Source: Mycoplasma sp. E35C (GTDB lineage Bacteria; Bacillota_I; Bacilli_A; Mycoplasmatales; Mycoplasmoidaceae). Taken from it: 64,000 nucleotides of DNA. The translations under genes and the position numbers were made by a program. Below are positions 10,015 through 21,000 of this stretch, one piece after another (within the stretch, counting starts at the first letter, position 1; each line of letters opens with the position of its first letter). The notes beneath the pieces were generated by a model. That model was given only the letters and a program-made list of their open reading frames with translations, did no database searches and was not told the DNA's origin. The stretch spans positions 744,001-808,000 of the forward strand of contig NZ_CP068418.1 of the NCBI RefSeq assembly GCF_019873825.1. The letters run 5' to 3'.

Positions 10015-11188
10015 TGTTTCCTAGACCAATTGTCATTCATTCAGGTGAACCAAAAACACCAAAAAAGACGCGACTAGCAGCTAAGAAGATGAAGAATCCT
10101 AAGATCATCATTAAGATTGCGTATAAAACTAAATCAAAGGTATGAATTTTGAAAATTCGATATCTAGTTCTGGCAAATCTTGGGTTATAACTTCTAGCAT
10201 CCATTGCGTTAGCCAATTCACCTGCATTTCTGAATGCAATTGATACCATCGGGATAATTAATGACACCAAAGCACGCATTCTTTCGATGAAATTACCATT
10301 CTTAAAGTCAATTCCTCTAGAAGCTTGGGCATTTAGAATTCTTTGTGATTCTAATAACAATGAAGGCACAAATCGGATTGAAATACTAATCGTCATTGCT
10401 AATGAACTTACTGGAATTTTGAATAACTTTAATGGTGATAATAATTGTTCAATTCCAAAGGTTAATTCAATTGAAGTGCTGGTTGATGTTAAAATTGTTG
10501 CCAATAAGACCATCATGAAAATCTTAAAGACAATTGATAAGGTAATGAAGAATGTTTTAAAACTTAATGCGTATGGTTGAAAGAAGTATTGTGGTGTTAA
10601 GGTTAATAGGTTTTTATCAAAAACAAAACTTCTTAATTCAGCCCCTGCTACTTTTGGCACTGATAGTTCAAAGAAGTATTTATAATTACCATTTTGGATT
10701 AATGATGCAAACTTATCATCTTGGGATAATTTATCTTTTAAATCTTCTAGAACTTGATTAAAGCTAATTGGATTGTTCTTATTAAGTTTATCTAAGATGT
10801 TAATTTCAGGGTGGTTGATGAACCAATCATAATCATAAAGATTAGAAACATGTCGATCTTCAAAGTTACCAATAATAATGTAATTATGTTGGTGCGAAAA
10901 CTCTGAGACATTTAAAAATCCAGGGTTACGATAAGTAAACCAGTTAATTAAAAACAAGAATAAAAACATTATTATTATTGTTTTTAAGGACGATCAATAA
11001 ATTCTAAACGGTAGTTTAGAAATAAAAAAGATTATTGAGATGATTGAAAATACAATTAATTGAAATACCAATCCTGTCGGTAAAAAAACGATGATTACAA
11101 AAGCAATAAACATCATCAATTTGATTGATGGGTTGGTTTTATGAACAATTGAATTGCTTAAGATATATCCATTAATTGCGTTTTTCAT
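9992..11188 (-). CDS. ecfT: ECF transporter transmembrane component EcfT
   Basis: 398 residues, longer than the usual ~265. It couples interchangeable substrate-binding S components to the EcfA ATPases for vitamin uptake. Hydrophobic segments open the protein; the C-terminal half carries coupling-helix motifs resembling the ARG/ARS pair (NAQASRGIDF and NAMDARSYNP). A polar stretch of roughly 110 residues (about 90-200) separates the first membrane segments from the rest and probably forms an extracytoplasmic insert. The start overlaps ecfA2 by 17 nt and the end overlaps truA by 23 nt. The FolT-like protein at 38 kb is a plausible partner. Confidence 0.88.
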
Positions 11189-12128
11189 GTTCTTTAATTA
11201 CCGTATTAATTGCGTTGGCTAGTTCTTTGATATTTCGGGGTTTGTAATCATAAAGTTTTTTGAATATTGGATTTTTTAATGATAAATCATTAATCACTTG
11301 AATAACTTGCGGTAAAGCTATTGAGGTGTTTTTAATCACATCAGGATTGGTAAAGATTTCGTATGGTTCACCTGATGTTAAAATCTTACCATCATTTAAT
11401 AAGATAATTTCATCAGCAATCTCTAAAACTTTTTCCATCTGGTGAGTAATGACGATTACGGTCTTATTTTCTTTTTTGGATTCTAAGATTAAATCAACCA
11501 TTTCAGCTTCACCCTTAGGATCTAATCCAGCTGTTGGTTCGTCAAAAATGATGATTTCAGATTGGATGGCTAAAATTCCAGCAATCGCAACACGGCGTTT
11601 TTGACCACCTGATAATTCAAAAGGACTGACATCTAAATAAGAAGAATCTAGTCCCATTTTATTAAGATAAAATTTTGCTAACTTTGCAGCTTCTTCTTTA
11701 TTAACACCAAGAGCAACAGGACCAAACATGATGTCTTTTTGGATCGTGTCTTTAAACAATTGGTATTCAGGAAACTGAAAGACCATGGAAATAATTTTTC
11801 TTAAGCGTTTAAAGTTTTTAATCTTCTTGGTTGAAGAAGAAATAACAATATCATTGTTATTCTTAAAATCACGGATTGATAAATTTCCGTATTTAGAAAC
11901 TAACAAACCATTAAAGTGGGTTACTAATGTTGATTTACCACTACCTGAGTTACCAATAATGCAATAAATTTTGTTCTTTTCAAAAGTGCAATCTATTCCC
12001 TTAAGAGCTCAGAACTCTTCAGGAGAATTTTCATCAAATACGCACTTTAAACCTTGTGCTCTTAGCACTTGGTTATCAACTAACGGAGTAATATTGTGCT
12101 TTAATCTTTTTGATCAACTCTTGAACAT
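11172..12128 (-). CDS. ecfA2: ECF transporter ATPase EcfA2
   Basis: 318 residues. Walker A GNSGSGKST, Q-loop VFQFPEYQLF, signature LSGGQKRRVAIAG, Walker B EIIIFDEPTAGLDP and switch His in VITHQ. A Lys/Asn-rich insert of about 30 residues lies between Walker A and the Q-loop. I chose the ATG at 12128, which overlaps ecfA1 by 28 nt and restores an N-terminal domain that needs two TGA-Trp codons (about residues 5 and 38). It pairs with EcfA1 to energise vitamin import. Confidence 0.92.
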
Positions 12129-12940
12129 ATATTATCGATTAACTCATTATATTTTAATGTAGTATTGATTTTAGCATCCATCTCATTTAGTTGCATGGCT
12201 AAATCTAAACTAAAGGGAATATCTAAATTAATTTCTTTTAAAAACTCACGATCTTTGAATATTTCATTAGGATCACCTTGTTTGATTAAATTACCATGAT
12301 CCATAACTAAAACACGGTCGCAATTAACCACTTCTTCCATATCGTGGGTGATTGAAATCACGGTTTTACCTTGATTTCTTAATTGCAACATGAAGTTTTT
12401 AATATCCTTTTTACCCTTAGGATCTAGCATTGATGTTGATTCATCAAATAAGATAATGTTAGGATTAATCGCTAAAACAGAAGCAATTGCCACTCTTTGT
12501 TTTTGTCCACCTGAAAGTTTGTGTGGTTCAAATTTTAAGATATTTGTAATACCCACTTGTTCAGCAACACTGTCAATAATACGTTTGATTTCACTTCTTG
12601 GGATCTTACGATTTTCTAAACCAAAAGCAATATCATCCTCAGCAGTAATCCCGATAAATTGATTATCGGGGTTTTGGAAAATAATCCCAACATTATCTCG
12701 TAAAAATTTAATATTTTCACGAGAAATCGCATAACCAAATAAGTAAATGGTGCCTGATAATGGTTTTAAGATTCCAGTAAGCAACTTAGACATTGTTGAT
12801 TTGCCAGAACCATTATGTCCAATGATACAAACATATTCTTTTTCATATATTTCATATGAAACATTTTTTAAAACCTGCTTCTTACTGTTATATGAAAACG
12901 AAACATTTTCAAATTTAATTACGCAATTTTTATTATTCAT
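12101..12940 (-). CDS. ecfA1: ECF transporter ATPase EcfA1
   Basis: 279 residues. Walker A GHNGSGKST, Q-loop IFQNPDNQFIG, signature LSGGQKQRVAIAS, Walker B NIILFDESTSMLDP and switch SITHDM. The QNPDNQ motif is typical of EcfA1. First gene of the ecfA1-ecfA2-ecfT-truA unit, in which every junction overlaps, so stoichiometric coupled translation is likely. It follows gpmI after 15 nt and may be part of the long upstream transcript. Confidence 0.94.
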   Translation of the reverse strand: MNNKNCVIKFENVSFSYNSKKQVLKNVSYEIYEKEYVCIIGHNGSGKSTMSKLLTGILKPLSGTIYLFGYAISRENIKFLRDNVGIIFQNPDNQFIGITAEDDIAFGLENRKIPRSEIKRIIDSVAEQVGITNILKFEPHKLSGGQKQRVAIASVLAINPNIILFDESTSMLDPKGKKDIKNFMLQLRNQGKTVISITHDMEEVVNCDRVLVMDHGNLIKQGDPNEIFKDREFLKEINLDIPFSLDLAMQLNEMDAKINTTLKYNELIDNICSRVDQKD

Positions 12941-12955
12941 TGATTAAATTTTAAA

Positions 12956-14470
12956 CTAAATTAATGGTTCTTGGTCCATTTCAGCAGGAATTTCTACACC
13001 AATGTATTTCAAGATTGTTGGAGCAACGTTGGCTAGAATTCCAGTTTTCTTAAATTTAACCGATTTATCAGTAATACTAAATGGCACAACATTAGTTGTA
13101 TGTTTGGTTACTTTTTGATTGTTTTCATCAATCATCTCTTCAGCATTACCATGGTCAGCTGTGAAGAATACAGTTACGTTATTTTTATTAGCATCTTCTA
13201 GTAATCTGCCGATTTCAACATCAAGAGCTTCTAGACCTTTAACTGTTGCTTCGTAATTTCCAGTGTGACCAACCATATCTGGGTTAGCAAAGTTTAAGAT
13301 CGTTACATCATATTTAAGATAAACTTTTAATAATTCATCAACAATTGCTTTAGCTGACATTTCAGGAGCTAAATCGTAAGTTTTAACATCTTTTCTTGAT
13401 GGCACTAAAACTTTATCTTCGTTTTTATAATCAACTTCCACACCACCATCAAAGAAGAAAGTAACGTGGGCATATTTTTCAGTTTCAGCAATTCTTAATT
13501 GGGTTTTGTTGGCATTTGCTAAAACTTCACCTAGTGTGTTTTTTTCAATTTTTGGTGGATAACAAACAGAACTTGGCACAATTCCTTCGTATTGCATCAT
13601 TGTTACGAAGTATAAATTGTTTCTTCTAGTTTCTGGGTGGTCTTTGTAATAATCTGAATTGAAAATATAGTGACTTAATTGTCTAGCGCGGTCTGGTCTG
13701 AAGTTTGCAAACACAACTGCATCATTATCTTGGATGGTAATTTCTTCAGTTTTATAGTTCTTATTAAATCCAGGCACGATGAATTCATCAGTTATATTTT
13801 CATCATAAGATTTTTGAACATACTCACGAATGCATTCATAACTAACACCCTTATTAAATAATAAGTTTTGATAAGCTAAATCGATACGATCCCATCTTTG
13901 GTCACGGTCCATGGCATAAAATCTACCTGCAACACTACCAATTTTCGTATTAGTTTTTTTAGAACGATCAATTAATTCATCTAGGTATGAAGCTAAGCTT
14001 TTTGGCGGAACATCACGACCATCACCAAACACATGTAATACGGTTGAAATATTGTGCTTATTAGCCAATTCCATGATTGCATAAATGTGATTAATGTGAG
14101 CATGCACCCCACCTGGTGATACTAAACCTAGAATGTGTAATTTTGAATTATGCTTTTTAGCATGATCAATCGCATTTAATAATGCTTGGTTTTCAAAGAA
14201 TTTTTTAGTTTCAATTTCTTTATTAATTAAAGATAAACCTGTATAAATAATTCTTCCAGCACCGATATTTAAGTGTCCAACTTCTGAGTTACCAATTTGA
14301 TTTTTTGGTAATCCTACGTGTTCTCCACTAGCACCCAACATTACTGTTGGATTGTTTTTAATTAAATTATCTAAGTTTGGAGTGTGTGCGTTTTTTACCG
14401 CATTACCGTGGGTGTTGTCACTAATTCCATACCCATCTAAAATCATTAATAAAGCTTTTTTCATAACCAC
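12956..14470 (-). CDS. gpmI: 2,3-bisphosphoglycerate-independent phosphoglycerate mutase
   Basis: 504 residues, normal length. Interconverts 3- and 2-phosphoglycerate in glycolysis using two Mn ions. Alkaline-phosphatase-superfamily motifs: MILDGYG, the phospho-Ser loop QIGNSEVGHLNIGAGR, GDGRDVPP, DRDQRWDR and TADHGNAEEM. Start choice is open. The GTG at 14470 lies 8 nt after AAGGA, a good ribosome-site spacing; the ATG at 14464 is the more usual codon but 14 nt away. It is downstream of tpiA. Confidence 0.95.
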   Translation of the reverse strand: MVMKKALLMILDGYGISDNTHGNAVKNAHTPNLDNLIKNNPTVMLGASGEHVGLPKNQIGNSEVGHLNIGAGRIIYTGLSLINKEIETKKFFENQALLNAIDHAKKHNSKLHILGLVSPGGVHAHINHIYAIMELANKHNISTVLHVFGDGRDVPPKSLASYLDELIDRSKKTNTKIGSVAGRFYAMDRDQRWDRIDLAYQNLLFNKGVSYECIREYVQKSYDENITDEFIVPGFNKNYKTEEITIQDNDAVVFANFRPDRARQLSHYIFNSDYYKDHPETRRNNLYFVTMMQYEGIVPSSVCYPPKIEKNTLGEVLANANKTQLRIAETEKYAHVTFFFDGGVEVDYKNEDKVLVPSRKDVKTYDLAPEMSAKAIVDELLKVYLKYDVTILNFANPDMVGHTGNYEATVKGLEALDVEIGRLLEDANKNNVTVFFTADHGNAEEMIDENNQKVTKHTTNVVPFSITDKSVKFKKTGILANVAPTILKYIGVEIPAEMDQEPLI

Positions 14471-14506
14471 TTTTTCAATCCTTATTTTTATTTATTTAGC
14501 TTAATT

Positions 14507-15256
14507 TTATTTAGCTTCAATTAGCTTAATAAATTTAGTTGCATCTAATGAAGCACCACCAACTAATGCACCGTTGATGTCTTTTTGTGCTAATAATTCT
14601 GAAATATTATCAGGTGTTACTGAACCACCATATAAGATTGGCACATTGCTAGCAATCTCAGTTGAACTGATTTCAGCTAGAACTTTTCTTACAAAAGCAA
14701 TTGCTTCTTGAGCCGTTTGACTTGATGCAGTTTTACCAGTTCCGATTGCTCATACTGGTTCATAAGCAACAATTAAATTAACGAACAATTCTTTGTTAAT
14801 ATCTTTAAGATCTTTTAATAATTGTTCTTTTAAAACATCATTAGTTTTATTTGCTTCGTATTGTTCTAATGTTTCACCAATACATAAAACAACAGTCATA
14901 TTATTTTCTAATAAAACCTTAGTTTTTTGATTGATTAATTCATCAGTTTCATGGAATAAAGTTCTTCGTTCAGAATGACCAATAATCACATGATTAATGC
15001 CCATGTCTTTTAGTTGTTCATAACTAACTGTCCCTGTGTTGGCACCAGATTTAATGTAGTTAGCATCCTGAGCTAAGATAATGCATTCTGGTTTTTTTAA
15101 TTGATTTGCTAAATCTAAATGTAAGAAAACAGGAGCAACTCCAAAACTAACATTTGATTGTTGTGATAAATCAGTTGCATTTAAAGTATTAAAGAATGCT
15201 TGAACTTCTTTAATTGTTTTATTTGTTTTTCAGTTACCAAAAATATATTTTTTCAT
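14507..15256 (-). CDS. tpiA: Triose-phosphate isomerase
   Basis: 249 residues. All catalytic elements are visible: GNWKTN (Lys), IIGHSERR (His), VAYEPVWAIGTGK (Glu; the Trp is a TGA codon) and GGSVTPDN phosphate loop. Interconverts dihydroxyacetone phosphate and glyceraldehyde-3-phosphate. Glyceraldehyde-3-phosphate is also the product of DeoC encoded upstream, so its place in the array is metabolically sensible. The ATG is 1 nt after the end of the phosphomutase gene. Confidence 0.97.
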
Positions 15257-15257
15257 C

Positions 15258-16883
15258 TTATTCTAAACCAATATATTGTTTAAGCGTTTTTGTAATTTGA
15301 TCAGCTTCTTGTTTTAATTTATTAAGCGAGCTTCCATAAAAATTATAATAAAATTTAAACTTTGGCTCAGTGCCAGATAATCTGAATCTAATTCAACTAT
15401 CGTTTTCTAAAATTCAATCTAAACAATCACCTTTGTTATTTCATTCAACTTTAACAATCTTACGATCACAAATTCTATCGGCTGTATAGTTAGCTAATTG
15501 ATCACGTCAATTGATTGCTTTTTGTTTTCAATTTAGATCTTCAATTTTAATCGTAATCGTGTCATTGTGAATATAACCAAATTGTGGATAGATTTCTCGT
15601 TCTAAGAAATCAACCATAGTAATACCACGTTTTAGACAACTATCATGAATTTCTAATGCTAACGCAGCAGCTTGAAAACTATCTTTATCTAATGAAATTG
15701 TTGAAGTTAAAGCACCAATTGCTTCTTCAAATCCCACAATGAAATCTTGGTTGTCTTTATGCTTATTAATTTCATTACCAATCCATTTAAAACCAGTGCC
15801 AACGCGATAAACTACACCATTGTATTTATCAATAATTCGATCAATTAAATTCGTTGATACATATGTTGAAACAATGTAAGGAGTTTTATGTAATTTCTTG
15901 TGTTTTAAGATGTAATAAGAAAAGATAATTCCCATCTCATTACCATTTAGATATCTAAATTCGTTTTTATGTCTAACAGCAACCGCCAAACGATCAGCAT
16001 CAGGGTCAGTTGCTAACATGATGTCAGCATTAAAGTGATTAGCGTATTTTAATGATAGTTCTCATGATTCAATTGCTTCTGGATTTGGTGATTTGGTAAA
16101 ACTAAAGTTTTCATCATAATTACATTGTTCTTTAACAGGAATAACATTGTAATTAAAACGTCTTAACATCTCAGGTAATCAGTAAGAAGAAGCACCGTGT
16201 TGACCTGTAAAGATTATTGGAAAATCTTTATAAACATTTTTATCAGTTTTGTATAAATTACGATAAACACTCGTAAAATATGCATCATAAATTTCTTCTG
16301 AAATGAATTTAACAAGTCTATCGTTTGGTTGATATTCTAAGTTTAAGATTTCATAACTTTTTGGCATGAAATCAATTACTTTTTGACCATCTTCTTGTAA
16401 TAATTGCGCACCTTTTTCGTTATATGCTTTAAACCCATTATCCGTTTTTGGATTATGTGATGCTGTGACATTAATACCACCATCAGCATGACATCTTGGA
16501 ATTGCATAAGATAGCATTGGTGTTGATGTTACTTTGTTGCAATCAAATAAGAAAACTTCAATGCCCATTGAAGTTAATACATCTGTGATTACTTTGGCAA
16601 AATGAGCACCATCTTTTCTATTATCATGAGCAATTACACAGCGTGGTGAGTATCCAAATTTATCAATTAAAAAACGACCATAACCAAATGCCATTTGCGC
16701 ATAAGTAAAATCATTTAAGTATTGGAATCCAGGACCCATTTTTTGACGAATTCCTGCTGTTCCGAATGCTAATGGTTTATCAGCAAAAGCATATTCTAAT
16801 TCTTCTGCTGACATTTGTAGGATTTGTTGTTTTAATTCTTCACTTACTCTTGGATGAGCTAATCAGTATTTTACGCTATTCAT
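15258..16883 (-). CDS. Phosphohexomutase / phosphopentomutase-type enzyme (alpha-D-phosphohexomutase family)
   Basis: 541 residues with about ten TGA-Trp codons. Motifs in order: FGTAGIRQ, catalytic phospho-Ser TASHNPKTDNG, metal-binding DPDADR, sugar-binding GFEEAIGA. The order with deoA, deoC, deoD and cdd suggests it converts (deoxy)ribose-1-phosphate from the nucleoside phosphorylases to the 5-phosphate used by DeoC, perhaps besides glucose-1-phosphate or mannose-phosphate. In M. genitalium the equivalent is usually labelled manB or deoB. Substrate range cannot be read from sequence. Confidence 0.9.
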
Positions 16884-16937
16884 AATGTTCTTATTGTTAT
16901 TTAACGATTAATGTGTGGTTGGTATAATTACTTTTTA

Positions 16938-17339
16938 TTATCTGCTATTTAGTGCTTTGTAATTAAAACCTAAGGGAATTAATTGTTTGAATTGATAGGT
17001 TTTTTTCGTATTATTTTTTGAATAAATTGTGATCAAAGTGTTATCATCACTAAATTCTCATAGTGCTTGACGACACATTCCACATGGTGATGAATTTTCA
17101 TCAATCGAATCAGTCATTACATAAATATGACTTAATAAGGGAATTTCACCTGTTGAATCAACAATCATTCTGCCGATCGCATTACGTTCTGCACATAATG
17201 TAACTGGATATGATGCATTTTCAACATTAACTCCTTGATATTCGTTGTTATTCGTATCAACTAAGATACAAGCACAAGCGAAGTTTGAATAAATACAATA
17301 AGCTTTGTTTAGTAATTCAATTAGTTGGTTATATCGCAT
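16938..17339 (-). CDS. cdd: Cytidine deaminase
   Basis: 133 residues, family size. Zinc and catalytic motifs CAERNAI (Cys and general acid-base Glu) and PCGMCRQ (two Cys); substrate-binding NVENASYP. Deaminates cytidine and deoxycytidine to uridine and deoxyuridine, which the neighbouring pyrimidine nucleoside phosphorylase can cleave. It overlaps the 3' end of deoA by 11 nt. The C-terminal third needs one TGA read as Trp. Confidence 0.95.
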
Positions 17340-18588
17340 AAATTATTGTTGCATGAGCCTTTTTGATAATTGTTTCATCAATTGGTTTTGATGAATATAA
17401 AGTCATGATTAGTTCGTTGTTTTTCACTTCATCATAACTTTTTTTGTTTAAATAAATTCCAGCTTGAAAATCAATTGCTTCACCTTTGATTTTTCTACCA
17501 GCACCTAGTTCTAATGAAACAAGGGCTAAGTCAACTGGTGAAGTGTATTTGATTTTTGATGTTTGTGTTGCTTTAATTTCATGCTTGTATTTAGGCATAA
17601 AATATTGGTCATTAACAACTGCTTGTCAATCACCTTTCTGAGCTTTAATTCAACTTACTAACTGTTCAAATGGTTTGTTGGTTTTTAATAAATCATCGAT
17701 AGCTATTTTTGCTTGTTTTTTATCGTTAAATTTGCTAGTTTCTACTAAAATTTCAACTAACAAATTATCCATTAAAACTTTGAATGAATTATTGTTGTCT
17801 AATTCATTTTTTAAATAAGCAACTGCTTCTTTAACTTCAATTGCATTACCAATACTATTACCCAACACTTCATTCATATCATTTAGTTCACAAACTAGAT
17901 GACGTTTAAAGCGTTTAGCTAAATTTAGCATCAGTTGTTTTAATTGATTAGCTTGTTCAATGGTTTTACAAAAAGCACCTAAACCATATTTGATGTCAAT
18001 AAAAATATGATCAGAATTAACAGCAAACTTCTTTGAAATAATTGAAGCTGCAATTAATTCCAAGCAATCGGTTGTGGCCGTAACATCTCTTAATTCATAC
18101 AAAATTTTATCAGCCACAACAAGGTCTTTGGTTTGAGCCATAATGAACATATCATTTTGATCTAAGATCTTTTTAGCTTCATCTAGTTCAATGAAACAAT
18201 CAACACCAATTGATTCTAGTTTGTCAATTGTTCCACCAGTATGACCTAAACCACGACCTGACATTTTAGAAATCTTGAAATCAAAACAAGTTAATACAGG
18301 AGCCAGAGCAATTGATACCTTATCACCAACTCCACCAGTTGAATGCTTATCAATTGATTTTTTATTGTTGGTATCAAAGCTTAATGTTTTACCTGATTTG
18401 ATCATGAAATCAGTTAGATAATATAATTCATCTTCATTCATGCCATTAAATCAGATTGCCATTAACAACGCACTAATTTGATAATCAGGTATTGTTTTAT
18501 CAACGCATCCATTAATAAAAAAACCGATTTCATCTTGATTTAATGCTTGTTTGGTTTTTTTCTTTTCAATGATTTCTACAATGTTCAT
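17329..18588 (-). CDS. deoA: Thymidine / pyrimidine-nucleoside phosphorylase
   Basis: 419 residues. Phosphate-binding KHSTGGVGD (about residues 83-91) and substrate site [12 protein letters not shown] are intact. Splits thymidine or deoxyuridine (and possibly uridine) with phosphate to give the base and (deoxy)ribose-1-phosphate. It starts 9 nt after deoC and overlaps cdd. Three TGA codons are read as Trp. Confidence 0.95.
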
Positions 18589-18597
18589 AATTAATGA

Positions 18598-19266
18598 TTA
18601 AGCTAGATTAATTGTCTTTAATTCTTGCATTAATTTAACAGATCTAGAAGTGCCAATTCGATCAGCACCTGCTTTAACAAATTCCACTAAATCTCTAGCA
18701 TTACTAATCCCACCACTGGCTTTAATTAAGATCTTGTCTTTAGCTGCTTCTTTCATAATGTTGATGTCATTAAGTGAAGCACCACGAGTTGAAAAACCAG
18801 TTGAAGTTTTAATAAAATCAGCACCACCATCAATACATGCTAATGTTGCTTTTTGAATTTGTTCATCAGTTAATAAGGCAGTTTCAACAATTACTTTTAA
18901 TACTCTTTCACCACAAACTTTTTTGATCTGGCGAATTTCATCAATCACACAAGCACAGCTGTTAATTAATTCAGGGATATTAATCACCATATCAATTTCA
19001 TCAGCACCTGCTTTGATTGATGTTTTTGCTTCATAAACTTTTTGTTCAGTAAACGTTTGACCTAACGGAAAACCAACTACTGTGCAAACTTTAACATCAG
19101 TTTTTTCTAAGATTTTTTTAGCAGTTTTAATATATGCTGGATTAACACAGACACTAAAGAAATCATATTCGATTGCTTCATGACAAAGTCGTTCAATTTC
19201 TTCGTATGTTGCGTTGGGTTTTAGTAATGTGTGATCAATTAGTTTATTAAATTTCAGAATACTCAT
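18598..19266 (-). CDS. deoC: Deoxyribose-phosphate aldolase
   Basis: 222 residues. TIM-barrel class I aldolase with Schiff-base Lys in FIKTSTGFS and the second active-site Lys in LKVIVETALL / IKASGGI. Cleaves 2-deoxyribose-5-phosphate to acetaldehyde and glyceraldehyde-3-phosphate. It sits between deoD (3-nt gap) and deoA, so the substrate comes from both phosphorylases via the phosphomutase. Confidence 0.96.
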   Translation of the reverse strand: MSILKFNKLIDHTLLKPNATYEEIERLCHEAIEYDFFSVCVNPAYIKTAKKILEKTDVKVCTVVGFPLGQTFTEQKVYEAKTSIKAGADEIDMVINIPELINSCACVIDEIRQIKKVCGERVLKVIVETALLTDEQIQKATLACIDGGADFIKTSTGFSTRGASLNDINIMKEAAKDKILIKASGGISNARDLVEFVKAGADRIGTSRSVKLMQELKTINLA

Positions 19267-19269
19267 AAA

Positions 19270-19980
19270 TTAAAGTTTAATAGCCACATTAAGTGCTAAT
19301 TCAATCATGTCCTTGAATGAAGTTTGACGTTTTTCTGGACTCATTTCTTCGTGGGTAACTAATGAATCTGATACTGTTAAAATCGTCATTGAATTTTTCT
19401 TAGCTTTTTGTGCATTAGCATTTAAAGCAAAACCTTCCATCTCAACAGCAATTGCTTTTCAATTTTCATATGCTTGTTTTGGTGTGTATAAGGTTTGATA
19501 AAAAGCATCTTCACAAATCACTAAACCTTCGTGGTATTTGATGTTTAGTTCTTTAGCTGTTTGTCTTGATAGTTCTAAGATTTTTTCTGAAGGATAATTG
19601 GTTTTGTTTTTAACTTCCACACCAATTAATTTTGCATATGGTGATTCACTGAATGCTTCACTTTCTAAAATCACATCACCTAACTTAATGCCTTCAACTA
19701 AAGCACCACAAGATCCAACCCGAATAATGTTATCAACATCATAAACATTGTAAAGTTCATGTGAATAAATTCCGATTGACGGATTACCCATACCATGACC
19801 CATTACTGTAATTGGTTTATTTTTATATGTGCCAGTAAATGCATACATATTTCTTACTTCGTTTACTAGTTTTGGATTTTCTAGAAATGTTTCAGCAATT
19901 CATTTAGCACGTAATGGATCACCTGGCATTAATACTGTTTTAGCAATATCTTCTTTTTTTGCTTTAATGTGTGGAGTCAT
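19270..19980 (-). CDS. deoD: Purine nucleoside phosphorylase (DeoD type)
   Basis: 236 residues. Hexameric PNP family motifs: MPGDPLRAKWIAE, GHGMGNPS, RVGSCGAL, AVEMEGFAL (nucleoside-binding Glu-Met-Glu) and VSDSL with the catalytic Asp. Phosphorolyses purine (deoxy)nucleosides to free base and pentose-1-phosphate. An AAGGG ribosome site precedes the ATG by about 11 nt. It follows the nucleoside ABC transporter after an 87-nt gap. Confidence 0.96.
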
Positions 19981-20067
19981 GTTTTAATATTCCCTTCTGT
20001 GAGTTGTATATATTCTTATCTTATAACTAAATAAAAACTAAATAACTAAAAATTTTTTAAATGTAAT

Positions 20068-21000
20068 TTAACGCAATCCTTTATCAAAATGGTTCCCTGC
20101 ATTTTTAGGTCCAATCGAGAAATTACCTAATAAAACCATCGTTAATAAAGTTAATGCGTATGGAATGATTCTTAATAAATAACTTGTTGAGTTGTCTGCT
20201 AATGTTGATGTTGAATAAATCAATAAAGCACTGAATACTAAACCGATGATTGTGATTGGTAATAATTTTCAACCACTAACAATTAAGATAGCAAGAGCAA
20301 TAAACCCAACACCATCAACATCACCAGCAAATGAACGTCCAGATTGGTAATAAGCAAACAAGCCACCGCCTAATCCAGCAATTGCAGTTGCTATAAGAAT
20401 TCCAATTCATTGGTATAAAGTTACATTAATTCCTTGTGAATCAACTGCGTTAGGATTTTCACCAATTGCACGGTATCTTAAACCAACTCTTGAGAAATTC
20501 ATGATTAGATAAATTATTGCAAACAATAAGATAAACCCAACCATAACAACAATTGCTTGTGTGCTTACTTGATTATCAGTTGTTGTTCTGATGTAAATAT
20601 TTCTTAAACTAGTTTCGCCAAATAGAACAGATGAACGGTTTGATAAAATTTGACCAAATCCTGTTGCTAATAAATTAATTCCTGTTCCTGCAATTACATG
20701 ATCAGCTTTTAATTTAATGGTTGCTAAACCAAATAATGCTCCGATCGGAACTGATAATAATGTCGAAATTAATAATGAAACAACAAATGTTCATTGGTAT
20801 GCTGTGCTGGTTGATTGCGAATTAAACACCTTATTAAAGATATTTGAAAACAACACAAAAAACGTTGCACCAAATGTCATGGCACCGTTGATTCCAATAT
20901 TAACAATCCCAACTCGTTCACTTAAATAACCACTAAAAACTCCAAGAATTAAAGCAGGAGCTAGGATTAATCACATGTCTAATTGTGATATGCTAAACAT
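20068..21000 (-). CDS. Nucleoside ABC transporter permease 2 (BmpD/NupQ-like)
   Basis: 310 residues, almost entirely hydrophobic, about eight to ten membrane segments. Motifs such as SERVGIVNIGINGAM, IGENPNAVDSQGI and AGLGGGLFAY are typical of the RbsC/YufQ-like permeases that work with BMP-family binding proteins. The ATG shares one base with the stop of permease 1 (TAATG) and has a strong GGAG 7 nt ahead. Confidence 0.9.
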
